31,576 nt of DNA from Chara braunii (GCA_003427395.1 BFEA01000054.1:776424-807999); one strand, 5' to 3'. Shown: positions 10,484 to 20,262, counted from the stretch's first letter. Notes: generated by a model from the letters alone, not told the origin. Program-made: numbers and translations.

Positions 10484-11641
10484 ATGAGTGAAGGAGGCGA
10501 TTCTAGGAGGGGATACGATGGTGGTGGTGGTTTGCCACCGGACGACAGGAAGTGTTACAAATACGGAGAAAGAGGACGTTTTACTACTGGAAGGCGAAGA
10601 CCCAAGGAAGAGCCTTCGTCCCTGCCACTTTGCCGATTGGACAAACATGAACTGGGACATCAACGTCTGGTGGTGACAACTTGGCTATTCGTCGAAGTCG
10701 TTCGACCGATAATAACGGTGAAAGAAGTGATGTTACAGACGATACTAATACTTTTAGGCGCGAGTATTTTCGACAAATGAGAGAAAAACGTAGAGAGAGA
10801 GTGAAACGTGAGAAAGAGGCGGAAAAAAGGAGACAAGAGGAGTCACGTTGTGCGAAATAAATTATGAGGGCTCTTAGCGAAGAGCAGACACCTCGTCACG
10901 AAGAAGAACGAGAAGTAAGATTGAAGCGGATCTTACAGAGTATTTTTAGGAAGGATTGGAAAGGTGACATGGAACGGGATGAATGTAAAGGGAAAAGGCC
11001 GATAAAGTCATTTAGTCGTGATGACACGATCAATGAAGAGAAGGAACGACTTTGAAGGAGTATAGCACAACAAATTATCGGAATTGAGGAATTAGAGGAT
11101 GAAAAGTTGATGGCTCTTTGAAAACAAGCTGCACGACTGGACTTACTGGAGAAGAGGAAGCATGAACCTGACTAGCCTATTGGGAATAGTCCCCCAGTGG
11201 TCACTTATGAGAAGAGATCGAGTACATGGCTTTCGGAGAAGCGAAAACACAAATTTAGTCAATGAAAATAGACCAGACGAAGGAGGCGGGCATGCCTAGT
11301 ACACCATCAAAGATTGACCTGTCACTCAAGCACATGATGGCTTCATGCAGACCGGGAGGCAAGGATAAATTTGAACAGGAGTGTTACGAATTTTACGATG
11401 TCTTGACATTGACAAATTGAAAGAAACATGTCGTCAGGAGAAAGTGGCGTACGACAAACGAGAACTTGCTATCAGACGCCTGATAACTCGAAGGTCGGGT
11501 GCAACATATGATCCCTCGATAATTCCATTACCTTCGACGCCACGCATCAATACAAAAGCGAGTAAAGGCGTGGTCATCAAGGAGGGGCCTAAGGCAACAG
11601 TCTCAGATAATGACAAATCCTTCACATATGATGATTCATAG
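10484..11641 (+). pseudogene. Retroelement N-terminal region: degenerate zinc knuckle plus coiled coil
   Basis: The frame opens at ATG 10484 with a Gly/Asp/Arg-rich start. A CCHC-knuckle-like segment follows, with Cys at codon 10552. In KCYKYGERGR the second Cys is Tyr, and the His and last Cys positions are Arg, so metal binding is probably lost in this copy. After a frameshift near 10750 the sequence is highly charged (REKRRERVKREKEAEKRR and similar), predicting coiled coil. TAA at 10858 and TGA at 11053 and 11119 interrupt it. A block from 11381 includes LKETCRQEKVAYDKRELAIRR. Stops TAG 11639 and TGA 11642 end the open part, but the frame continues legibly to the nuclease. It is either a separate first ORF or, more likely, the N-terminal part of one polyprotein. 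Nucleic-acid binding and multimerisation are inferred. Confidence 0.65.
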
Positions 11642-11800
11642 TGAGGACCTTATTATAGCGACGACCTTCAGATCAGAGCGAAATTACTGAGCGAACGAAG
11701 ACTGTTGAACCATGGTAAGTGTAAAATAGAGGAGATAAAATTTAGGGTTGTCACAATAGGATTGATACTAAGTGGGGGAGTGAAATAGGAGGATAAAGTT

Positions 11801-14550
11801 TTGAACTATTGGAGAGATGAGGTGGATAAAGGGAACTTCGACTTATCTGATCCTAAAAGTTGTGTATACGTCCTACTTTTTCCCTGGCATAAACAAGTGT
11901 ATATTGACATGACTGAACGTGAACCTTGGGCCAGATGGTATGCACATTATTGCCAAGGACGTAGACCAGGGAAACGTGGGAAGACAATATATAACTGACT
12001 AGGTAAAGTCGGGGCACAAAAGTATGTTGCTCTACCAATATTCACAAGTTATGATAGGACTGAGTTGGAGGTTGTCGAAAGGGATTTGGTTAAACACTGG
12101 TCACCATTGTTGAATGTACGATCGGTAAAATTGAGGAACGACACGAAGAAATCGAATCACAAACCAGGGAAGAAAGAAAGGAGGAAGTGGTCGGTCAATT
12201 GTGGTAGTAGTACTAAGAGTTTTGAGTTTCACTGTGGAAAATTGTTGGAACTGAAAGTGGAAGGAACGAATTGTAATGCTATGAAGATTGTCGAACTATG
12301 GCATAGCCTGACTCAAAGAAAGGGCGATGTGAGGGTCTGTAGTAATGGCGGGGCAATATGAGCTGATGGATGGAAATTAGCGAGGCGACTGTTCGGCGAG
12401 ACCAAGGTAAAATTTGGACGAGGAACGAGACCGCTTAGGAGATGTAAAAAGTGTTTTGAGACTGACCGGGTTGTCACTCTTTGTAAGGTAATTCAGACCC
12501 TTTCTGCGTTGCTGACCCGAAATGAGGATATGGTTGGGATGTTCAAGAATCCACGAAAGCGGAGGGAACTCCATGAAAAAACGTTGACGGAACTAGTCAA
12601 GTACTACAGTGTTGTGAAAACCCTCACTACGAAACGGAGCCGATCAAAGACACTGTGTATGATTTCCAGGGTCATACGGAGTAAGTTTGGTATCAATGTA
12701 AGAGTTAGGATCATAGTCAAGACACAATATGATGAGAGAATTAAGAAAAGTAAGGTGATGAGAGTAGTGAGGAGGGTTGGTGGCTTGGAGATGGAGGCTC
12801 CATTGAAGGAAATGGTTAAGCGTCGTGCACAATTTGTATGGAAGAAGGGTCTGAATGTGGGTGAAATTCTTCACAACCATCGATACTATGTGTCGATTCG
12901 TGCTTTCAGTTGCACATGTGCTAGTCTGCCTTACCCTAAGAAGGATGGGCACATGCATCTGCGGATAGGAGAAATGGAAGGGATCCCGATGATAGTAAAA
13001 AATGCAAAGAATGCGCCCAGATACGATGAGGAGCATAAAGATATTTTGTTGGGAAGGGAATTGGCCGAAACTTTTCGAACCTGGGGAGGTAACTTAGAAT
13101 TGGTTGGCGACGACCTTGTTTTCTTGAAAGATCATGTTGGAGGCTATTTTGTGAAAGAGAGGAACCAGTGCTATGAAGATGAGATGGAAGGAGTGTTGAA
13201 GGTGAAGGAAAGACTAAATGGACTTGTTTTAGTCCCTCTGGATTATAATCTGGGGGATACATTGGTACTTTGCCCAGAGTTGTATGATAAGGTTCTCCTA
13301 AGCGACGAATATCGGATATGTTTGACTGATGAGGAACACCTACTCGTTTCTGCGAAGGGTGAGTACGAGAACAGGCAACCGATGCGACATGCAGAATGAG
13401 ACTCAAATGACAAATTAGGTGGTGCATATACATTACCGAAGCACAAAGATACTGAAAAGTACCGCCCTATTTGCCGCACTTTCAGTGAACCATCTCTTAG
13501 AGCGTACAAGATGGTTGCTAAGGGCATCAATGGGTGGTTGTTCTCTTTGCCGGAATCGGGGCACTTCAACCTAAGATTAGTGTCCGACATTAAAAGTCGA
13601 ATGAAGCGAATGAACAACACATTGGGAAAATATAGGAAGAACGTGAAAGTCTTGGGTGCTTCGTTCGATATTAAAGATATATTCAGTCGCCTTCCTCATG
13701 CGACCATCATGTCGGCAATTAGTGGGTCACGTGGTGGTTTTCTGAGAAAGGTTATGATGAGATTTTTATACACAAGAGAGGGAGAGGGGCTCGTTTGAGT
13801 AAAAGTGGTCAGTTGGACGGGTATACCTTTGTTTTTTTCAGTTACACCATCTCTTTCATATCTTTCGAACTTAAGTCTTGTTTCATTAAGGCATGTGGAT
13901 TCCTTCTGCAGCAGGTCATTGGGATACCAATGGGGAAAAGTTCAAGTCCCCCGTTAGCTTGCTTGATGTGCTTGAAAAGCGAATGGGATTTTCTTATTTC
14001 GCTAGGAAGTAAAAAACGTGCATTTGGTGGAATGAGATTTGTTGACGATGTTCCGATGTTCGCAACTTACAAGGAAGGGAAAGCTGGAGACAAAGCGAAG
14101 GCGATGAAAGCTTTAACTCTTTTTTAGAATCGTTATGACCAGACACACTAAAAGAGACGGATGCGAGAGATGATAGTTGAACCTTCTTGGGTTCTCGACT
14201 GGCGATCAAAGGAAAATATCTTTCATCGAAACTGTGCAAATGTCGAAGAATGAATAACAAGTGAGGGAAGGTGATGATCTGCCTAAGGCTTCGATTCGTT
14301 TCAAGACTTCAGCTCCTGGTCGAGCAAGAAAGCAAAGATGGTAGTTATCATTTGTGCCTTGCATCGCATTGATCAAAACTCATGTATGGGGTTTGAGTTG
14401 CTCGATACTGTGATTCTTTTGAGATCTCAGTTGAGAAAGTGCAATTATCATATTCATTGGTTCGGAAGAGCCCTGCGAAACTACAACCGCAATAAGACTG
14501 CAACTTGGAAAATTGTCTCAATACTGCTCGCGGATAGGCATGGTTGGTAG
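11801..14550 (+). pseudogene. Decayed GIY-YIG endonuclease / reverse transcriptase ORF of Penelope-like element
   Basis: The nuclease comes first: VYVLL...VYIDMTEREPWARWYAHY gives GIY-YIG strands, with YIG changed to YID. The conserved Arg follows, and a downstream ELEVVERDLVKHWSPLLN supplies the likely catalytic Glu and terminal P-x-LN. A FSCTCASLP segment (about 12907-12933) is the CxC motif linking to the polymerase. RT motifs follow: YRPICRTFSEPS, ASFDIKDIFSRLPH (motif A Asp), QVIGIPMGKSSSPPLA, RFVDD (motif C), then TFLG and thumb helices ending HWFGRALRNYN. The frame is constant from 11642 to about 13760, broken only by TAG 11786 and TGA 11996, 12359 and 13397. Frameshifts occur near 13760-13800, after 14110 and before 14338. 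The predicted role is nicking plus target-primed reverse transcription, in cis. RT identity is sure; subclade is inferred. Confidence 0.9.
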
Positions 14551-14758
14551 AGTAAAGGGTGACTTGGACCATACTTCTATTGGGTGTTGATTTGTTACGT
14601 GATTATACGTAGCCTGTAGAAATTGATATTTTGTGATGATTGATAGGTGCCGTGACAGTTCTCCTGTCGGTTTGTTGCGTGAATGTGTGTAGCATACAGA
14701 GATCCAATTTTGTGCGTATCGTACTTAGCTTTATAGGGACCAAGGGTTACCGTTTGGA

Positions 14759-15374
14759 TGAAAGTGCCGGTCCATATGACCATTTGGTTATGTAACGGGA
14801 CTGATAGGAGTACCATGGCACTTTGGGTCGATATTCTATTCTGAGCCGTTTGAAACAGGGACTTGAATCCGGAACCTACAAGATTAGCTAATAGATAGTA
14901 TCGGGACCTGGGGACTGATAGTGTATCATGACACTTCGTTGTCATTTTATTCTGAGCTTTTTGAAACAGGGGTTTGAACCTGGGACCTATGAGTAGGGTA
15001 ATGTTAGTCAGTAGATATTAGGACTAAGTTGGTCAGTGTCCGACGAATTAGGTAATTTCGGTCGATAAATAACCATAAATAGCTGGACATCGAGGTAAGA
15101 AATCCTCTCTCGCCTTTGTGGCGTTGACGCGACCGGGGGTAGGAGTGAGGGGGTGGCGGAGGGTGACGGGGTCTCGCGATGGTGGAGCGGTTGTGCCTCA
15201 ACACTCGTACACATCTTTGAGCATCACGCACGACCACAATTAACCCACCACTGGTTAACGTGGGTCTTTCTTTTGAGGTAAAGATGTTTGGATGTTGATC
15301 ATACAACGTTTTTCGGAGTCGTCCATTATCTTGTCGACTGCTTGCCTTGTGTTTTGCAGTTTACTTGCTATCCT
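14759..15374 (+). repeat. Right pseudo-LTR of the retroelement
   Basis: This is the direct repeat of 9725-10339 and is where the element ends. Internal subrepeats at about 14795-14908 and 14909-15022 share GGACTGATAG, ATTCTGAGC, TTTGAAACAGGG and a following GAACCTA or GGGACCTA block (period about 114 bp). On the minus strand each subrepeat carries a B-box-like word (GGTTCAAACCC near 14968-14980, GGATTCAAGTCC near 14860-14872). A short hairpin, ACCCAC...GTGGGT, lies near 15242-15267. Confidence 0.9.
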
Positions 15375-15384
15375 CATAATACAA
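15375..15384. repeat. Target-site duplication, right copy
   Basis: CATAATACAA matches 9699-9708 exactly and directly abuts the pseudo-LTR end ...GCTATCCT. Confidence 0.85.
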
Positions 15385-15495
15385 ACATAAAAGAACAAAC
15401 ACGCAAAAATAAACGAAAAAAATAAACAAACCTAAAAAACACTATAAAACCCTATGCAAAGTAGTTTTTGGAGTTCGCCAATTTTTTCTCTGAAT

Positions 15496-15670
15496 GCGGT
15501 GTTCTGCCTACTTTATCGTTATTGGTCCAAATACGTCTATAAACTACACAGATGTATACCCGAAAACACATATCTATCACCCCCCCAAAAACATAAAAAA
15601 ATAAAAAAACTAAGAAAAATATTACAGTTTCGGTGAAACATTCGTCGAAAATGACACCACATATTAACCA
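15496..15670. repeat. Dispersed repeat copy 1, part A (split by an insertion)
   Basis: It aligns with 16788-16945. Both contain TCGTTATTGGTCCAAATACGT, an A-rich centre, and GAAAATGACACCA near the end. Its continuation (part B) resumes at 16118 after about 450 bp of unrelated DNA. Confidence 0.75.
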
Positions 15671-16117
15671 TTAGTGTTTTCAATGAAACATGATAGAATT
15701 TTAAAAAGACCAAGGGTACCAGAGTGGACCAAGGTCACTTGCCCGGCTGGACCAAAAAATTTAAATGAAATAAAAATAAAAATAATATATATACATTAAA
15801 AAAAATTTGTGAATAATTTCGATGTGACCCAAAGACAAAAGTTCTTCAGTTTATTTTTCTGCATAACATAGTTTTTTTTAGGATTCGTGGATTTTTTTTA
15901 ATATATTGTTTTTGGAGCTTCCCTGCTCCTTGTGCAGGCTGGCCTCCTGGGACCCGGGCGCCCCGACTGGTAACCTAGAAAAAAATAAAATTCCATAACC
16001 AGAAAAAAAATCAAGGTCTGTTTAAGCTTGCGCGGATGACCCATGTAGATGTCCTTATGGGCATCATAGTTACTTTAGATAAATATAAAAAAATAAGTTT
16101 TTTGTTAAGCTCTTGTA
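15671..16117. mobile_element. Nested insertion of about 450 bp inside a dispersed repeat
   Basis: In the uninterrupted copy (16788-17085) parts A and B are adjacent. In this copy they are separated by this segment. Its right end (15996-16107) is a second copy of the family at 9220-9331. No open frame, clear terminal repeats or target duplication are visible, so the element type is unknown. Confidence 0.5.
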
Positions 16118-16244
16118 AGCAGCAGTACGGTACCTTTGCATAAACAAGTATAGCAGAAACACACAAAATGACACAAACCAAACTTCCTTCCCTTTAAGCC
16201 GACGGACCGTTGAGCAGCATTGATTGCTCCCTGAAGGGCAGAGT
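16118..16244. repeat. Dispersed repeat copy 1, part B
   Basis: It aligns with 16961-17085. Shared words include AACAAGT, ACACAAAATGACACAAACCA, GCCGACGGACC and GCAGCATTGATTGCTCCCTG. Confidence 0.8.
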
Positions 16245-16787
16245 CCGCTTTACCAAAATGAGGTGAGAGAAGAAACCGAACCTCTATGAGAGCTGATGTC
16301 GGGCTTGACTTTTATGCATAGGTTCGCACACACGATGTCTGTGGCTGCTGGTCGGGCTACCGAGGCCGTACCTCGAGAAGGAAACCAAACTGCTATGGCC
16401 TCAAGGAAAACCACTGATAACCGCCTGTGCGACCAAAGTTGACCAAATAGCGACCACTTGCTGTCGCCGAACTGCACCCTGTTGAAGTAAAATGGGAAAA
16501 ATGCATCCCGTTGATGATGCCGAATCCCACAGAGGAGGGTCAGGGAGTTGGACCGTAGACCCGCACACCTCCTGAATCATCCCAACTTTCCCATCTTGCA
16601 AGTGACATTGGAATCTTCCAGGGAATGGTGAAACGAATGAGTGAGCAATGGCAGGTCGGGAAAGAAGTGAGAGACACCCGAGGTTGAAGAAGATTAAAAG
16701 ACAGACCTTGTATGGAGCAGTAAGTTGATCGAAAAGTCGTCGTGAGATGACGAAGTGAAATGAACAAAATTCTTCTTGCGCTTAATG
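16245..16787. other. No recognisable gene between repeat copies
   Basis: Short minus-strand open frames (66-87 codons) lack recognisable motifs. This is spacer between two copies of the same repeat family. Confidence 0.4.
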
Positions 16788-17085
16788 AGCAGTGTTTTGC
16801 CAACTTTGTCGTTATTGGTCCAAATACGTCTAAACTGAATATGGATATACCCTAAATCACATACATATCACAAAAAAATAAAATAAAATCAAACTTCAAG
16901 GAAATACGACACCTTCAGTGAAAACTTCGCTGAAAATGACACCATTTATGCTTTGCAAATCAGAAGTAGGATCCCTTTTCACAAACAAGTTTAGCAGAAG
17001 CACACAAAATGACACAAACCAAACTTCCTGCCCTTTAGGCCGACGGACCCCTGGCAGCATTGATTGCTCCCTGAAGGCCAAGATT
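16788..17085. repeat. Dispersed repeat copy 2, uninterrupted
   Basis: It contains parts A (16788-16945) and B (16961-17085) contiguously, in the same orientation as the split copy at 15496-16244. It shows the pre-insertion arrangement. Confidence 0.8.
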
Positions 17086-17398
17086 GACCGTAAGGGCATA
17101 GGCACACAATGACTTCTTTACTAACCGTCATTTACAATAGGTTTGGCTGTAATTCTTGTCAGATACATCCAAGGAAGGTTCTCGTGTGAAGTGACTATCA
17201 GATAGCCTTTTCCTTCTTGCATTCCTCTGAGAATCAGTTGCGCTCTGCTGAGACTGTTAGATCGAGATGCTTACAAAGAACCTGTTAGACCACCACTCCC
17301 CCCAATGGCCAAAATTCACCTTTATGGGACACGAGTCGGGTTTGAGAGGAGGTCGGTGCCTGTTGTTAAAAAAATACAAAAAATGTGTACAAACCAAA

Positions 17399-17491
17399 CA
17401 CTTTGAATGTGGAAAAGGCCACTCTGAATGCGCCCGCCATTTCGAAATGGGAAGACCACTTTGAAACGCACCGGCCACTTCGAAACGCTCC
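17399..17491. repeat. Minisatellite, five units of 16-21 bp
   Basis: Units begin at 17399, 17420, 17438, 17457 and 17476, each starting CAYTYTGAA or CAYTTCGAA and ending near GGC or GAC. The central unit includes the palindromic CCATTTCGAAATGG. Confidence 0.75.
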
Positions 17492-17612
17492 TTACTCCTG
17501 TACTAACAAAACCCAAAAGACGATAACGCATCTTTCGCTAGAAAATCGAAAGACATACAACGACACACACGCATGAGACTGAAGATGATTGCGATCTTGT
17601 AAAGGGCCATGC

Positions 17613-17690
17613 AGATAACAAGATGGAGGAGATCACTTTCAAGCAGTCGGGTATCTCAAATCTATGCATGGGTTCAAACCCCAACTACAA
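17613..17690 (+). other. tRNA-like sequence, partly duplicated 240 bp downstream
   Basis: An A-box-like TAACAAGATGG (17616-17626) and a B-box-like GGTTCAAACCC (17671-17681), with a T-arm-like TGGG/CCCA stem, are spaced as in a long-variable-arm tRNA. The first ~30 bp, from GCAGATAACAAGATGGAG to GATCACTTT, recur at 17851-17880 without the B box. It is probably a tRNA-derived repeat. Confidence 0.4.
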
Positions 17691-17891
17691 CTATCAACAA
17701 CAAACTTCAAATATTAGTGTATGTGAGTGGATAATCGAGCAACGCCCGCTCACATGCACGACCCTAGAGATGGAGTTGTGATCGCGGGATGAATTCTGCA
17801 ATCGAGGAAGGGCCATGCAAATGACACCGATCCTAAGGGAGGAAAAAAATGCAGATAACAAGATGGAGGGGATCACTTTGACAATCCGGCG

Positions 17892-17915
17892 ATATATATA
17901 TATATATATATATAT
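17892..17915. repeat. (TA)n microsatellite
   Basis: An uninterrupted TA dinucleotide run of about 24 bp. Confidence 0.95.
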
Positions 17916-18029
17916 CGTCACAAACAGAACTGCCCGGTAAACCGTAGGCAGAGAGAGAGAAGAGGACAACAAACGAGGGGCTGTGCCAAACAGTTTCGTC
18001 GGAGTTTCACCGACTCATCAGGAGGCTGA

Positions 18030-18032
<3 letters not shown>

Positions 18033-18114
<82 letters not shown>
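18033..18114. repeat. Compound (TA)n(GA)n microsatellite
   Basis: TA units from 18033 to 18076 change abruptly to GA units up to about 18114. Confidence 0.97.
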
Positions 18115-18118
<4 letters not shown>

Positions 18119-18608
18119 GGCAGAAGAGGGATAAACGAGGGCATTTCAATGCATGTATGTGACCTTATGTACGAACAGATGAACACATTGGAAACAACAA
18201 CATCCAGATAGGTAGGGGGCAAGTCGCACGGGGTAGGAAGAGGGCGATGAGGCGGAAGAGGAGAGGGGAGAAGAGGAGGAGGAGGAGGAGGAAGAGGAGG
18301 AGGAGGAGGAGGAGGGTGACAACGGCGAGGAGAAGTGAAACGTGGAGGCGACCAAGGAGCAGTCATGAGAAACTCGACCGTCGCCATGATTATCACCGTC
18401 ATCAACATCATCACCATTGTCATAATGATGGGGAAAAAACCATGGTCTCATTTAAACCACAGAGGGTGGGATGGATAAAAAACAAAGTGGGCGAAGTCAG
18501 AGAGAAAAATAGGTGCGTGGGGAGGAGAAAGAGGAGAGAAAAAGAAAAAGAAAAAGATGAGAGAAAAATAAATAAATGAGTGGAGAAAAAGAAAGTGATG
18601 TCTTCACC

Positions 18609-18644
<36 letters not shown>

Positions 18645-19140
18645 TTTCTCTCTCTCTCTCTTTCTCTCTCTTTCAGGCGATGTCTCCATCTAAAAAGAGA
18701 GAGAGAGCTCTGCTCTTGACACTCAAATTTCCAGAATAAATAAAAGAAAAATAAAAATAAATTAGAAAATGAGAAAAAAAGTAGGGAATAAGATAATTCA
18801 AAGTTTTGGAGGAAAAAAAAAAAATTTTAATCAAAGAGAAAGAGAAAAAAAAAAACACAGAAAATTCGAAGTTGGGTGGGGGGGGGATGGAAAAGTGATG
18901 AAGAAAGAGAGAAATAGGTGAGAAGAGAAAGAAAAAGTAAAGTGGGAGATGAGGGAGATGATGGGGATCATGGGATTGTAGTTGAGGGAGGGAAGGGGGA
19001 GAGGAGGGTGGTAGAATGGGAGAGAAGGATATGGAAAAGGTGGGGAGGAGTAGATGAGATTAGTAGAACGTGGTGAGTGGGGAGGAGAGGAGAGAAAAAG
19101 ACAAAGATGAGCGGAGAGGGATTGGGGGATAGTAGGTTAG
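18115..19140. repeat. Purine-rich tract with GGA repeats and an internal CT block
   Basis: The plus strand is mostly A/G for about 900 bp. It includes a GGA/GGAG triplet array (about 18265-18316), GAAA-rich stretches (18490-18600), and G-runs near 18877-18887. A pyrimidine block of CT units (18611-18674) interrupts it. Open frames here are compositional (Glu/Arg/Lys or Ser/Leu runs). No gene is recognised. Confidence 0.8.
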
Positions 19141-19149
19141 TAGGTTAGT

Positions 19150-19560
19150 GGTAGAAGGGTGATACCAGACTCTTGGATGGCCAAGAGCAGAGCTCTACCA
19201 AGATCCACAGGATCTTGGCCTTCAAGATGCTGCTGGCCTGATGCCTCAACAATAAAAAAATAACGCCGATAGTTTGTGGTTGGCTGAGATCTTGATCAGC
19301 CACAGATTTCACTGTAGTGCAACCCCCTAGCCGAGGGGTCTTCAAGATCCTCAGCAAGCTGCCACGTGGCACTGCAGATAGCCACCAGCTACCAGCCACG
19401 TGCGCAAGCAGCAGCACTCACGCCCGCCCCGAGGGGAGGGGAGGGGGGGGGAGGAAATAGCTGCCTTGCCGCTCGCTGCTCGCTGCTCGGTGACGGCGGG
19501 GGGGAGGTGGTGGTGTAAATAGCTGCCGTGGCACTTCTTCAACACCGATGTGCCACAATC
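19150..19560. other. GC-rich DNA with hairpins, CACGTG boxes and a G-quadruplex motif
   Basis: Perfect hairpins are CTCTTGG/CCAAGAG (19170-19187, loop ATGG) and CCAAGATCC/GGATCTTGG (19198-19218, loop ACA). CACGTG boxes lie at 19373-19378 and 19397-19402, with another at 19766-19771; the first is within GCCACGTGGC, an ABRE/G-box form in plants. G-runs at 19433-19451 (4, 4 and 9 Gs separated by A) could form a quadruplex. No downstream gene is recognised, so promoter function is only a possibility. Confidence 0.4.
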
Positions 19561-19572
19561 TCAACCTAGATT

Positions 19573-19655
19573 GTGGCTTTGGCCAATGTGTTAAGGCACT
19601 AGCTACGTATGTGCATGACTGTCAACTTCCTAGGTTCAAACCCTAGCAGTGGCAC
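19573..19655 (+). other. Class II (Leu/Ser-like) tRNA-derived sequence
   Basis: The D-arm region TGGCCAATGTGTTAAGGC (A box at 19580-19590) is close to the Leu/Ser form. The B box GGTTCAAACCC (19633-19643) sits in a perfect 5-bp T stem, CTAGG/CCTAG, around a TTCAAAC loop. The acceptor ends do not pair and the anticodon stem is poor. It is therefore a pseudo-tRNA or SINE head and not a working tRNA. Confidence 0.55.
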
Positions 19656-20180
19656 TGTCTCGAATCTTGATAATATATATCTAGGAGCGGGGCGGGGTGG
19701 GGCAACGGGGTGCGTGACACGCGCCTTGGCCTTGGCGCGTGTTGTGGTGATCCTCTTCTTTTCGCCACGTGTCCGTCTCTCCACGCTGTTGTTCTTTCCG
19801 CCGTTTTTTTGCTGTTTTCGCCCCCAACCCCCCTGAAAATCCCGCCATCGGGATTACACCAATTCCCGCTGTTACATGCAAGAGGGAGGGCGGGTTGGAG
19901 CGGGGACCGTTCTCGCTCTGATACCAGTGTGCCGGACCCGCCGGGATGGCGGTCTGACAGGATGGAGACGAAGAGGTAGAGGAAGGAGGAAGTGGAGATG
20001 GAGCTGGAAGGGACAGTGCAGCTCCGACGCAGACTCAACACCGCACGTACTCCAACANGTGCAAAAATGATGAATGACGAAAAACAGACAACAGCTGGGG
20101 TATACCCCCAGCGGACTGACTGACTGGACTGGACTGGCCTGGTACCGACAGTGGTAACCGGGCAGGACTGGAACAACAAA
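19656..20180. other. No recognisable gene; one ambiguous base
   Basis: GC-rich DNA. A 212-codon minus-strand frame (19643-20281) spans the single N at 20058 and the GC-rich hairpins beyond, and shows no domain. Several plus frames overlap it. The N marks an unresolved base, so frames crossing it are unreliable. Confidence 0.4.
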
Positions 20181-20262
20181 CGGCCTGTGGGGTCAGGCCA
20201 CGGCCTGGTCCCACAGGCCGAACTGGCAAATAGCCAAATAGGCCCTGGCTGTAGGCCAGGGC
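20181..20262. repeat. Two adjacent GC-rich hairpins
   Basis: 20181-20220 is a near-perfect 40-bp inverted repeat with outer arms CGGCCTGTGGG/CCCACAGGCCG (17 of 20 positions pair across the whole). It is followed by GCCCTGGC/GCCAGGGC (20242-20249 and 20255-20262) around TGTAG. Both could form cruciforms or RNA stem-loops. Confidence 0.75.

Larger units (their letters stand above)
9709..15374 (+). mobile_element. Penelope-like retroelement with N-terminal GIY-YIG nuclease
   Basis: The insertion is about 5.67 kb and is bounded by a 10-11 bp target duplication. It has direct ~615-bp pseudo-LTRs (9725-10339 and 14759-15374) separated by decayed coding sequence on the plus strand. Domain order is zinc-knuckle-like motif, coiled coil, GIY-YIG endonuclease, CxC motif, then reverse transcriptase with motif A FDIKD, GIPMG and FVDD. 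Pseudo-LTRs are typical of PLEs. The permuted nuclease-first order with a CxC linker matches the published Chlamys/Naiad clade, and Chlamys elements are known from green algae. Frameshifts and in-frame stops make this copy inactive. The first ~16 bp (9709-9724) have no match in the right pseudo-LTR. Confidence 0.9.

Noticed and set aside
14759-15374. Hammerhead ribozyme in the pseudo-LTR
   Set aside because: CTGATAG and TTGAAAC words occur in suggestive order, but no CUGANGA...GAAA core with supporting stems is present on either strand.
19573-19655. Functional tRNA-Leu or tRNA-Ser gene
   Set aside because: The A box, B box and T arm are good, but the acceptor arms do not pair and the anticodon stem is poor.
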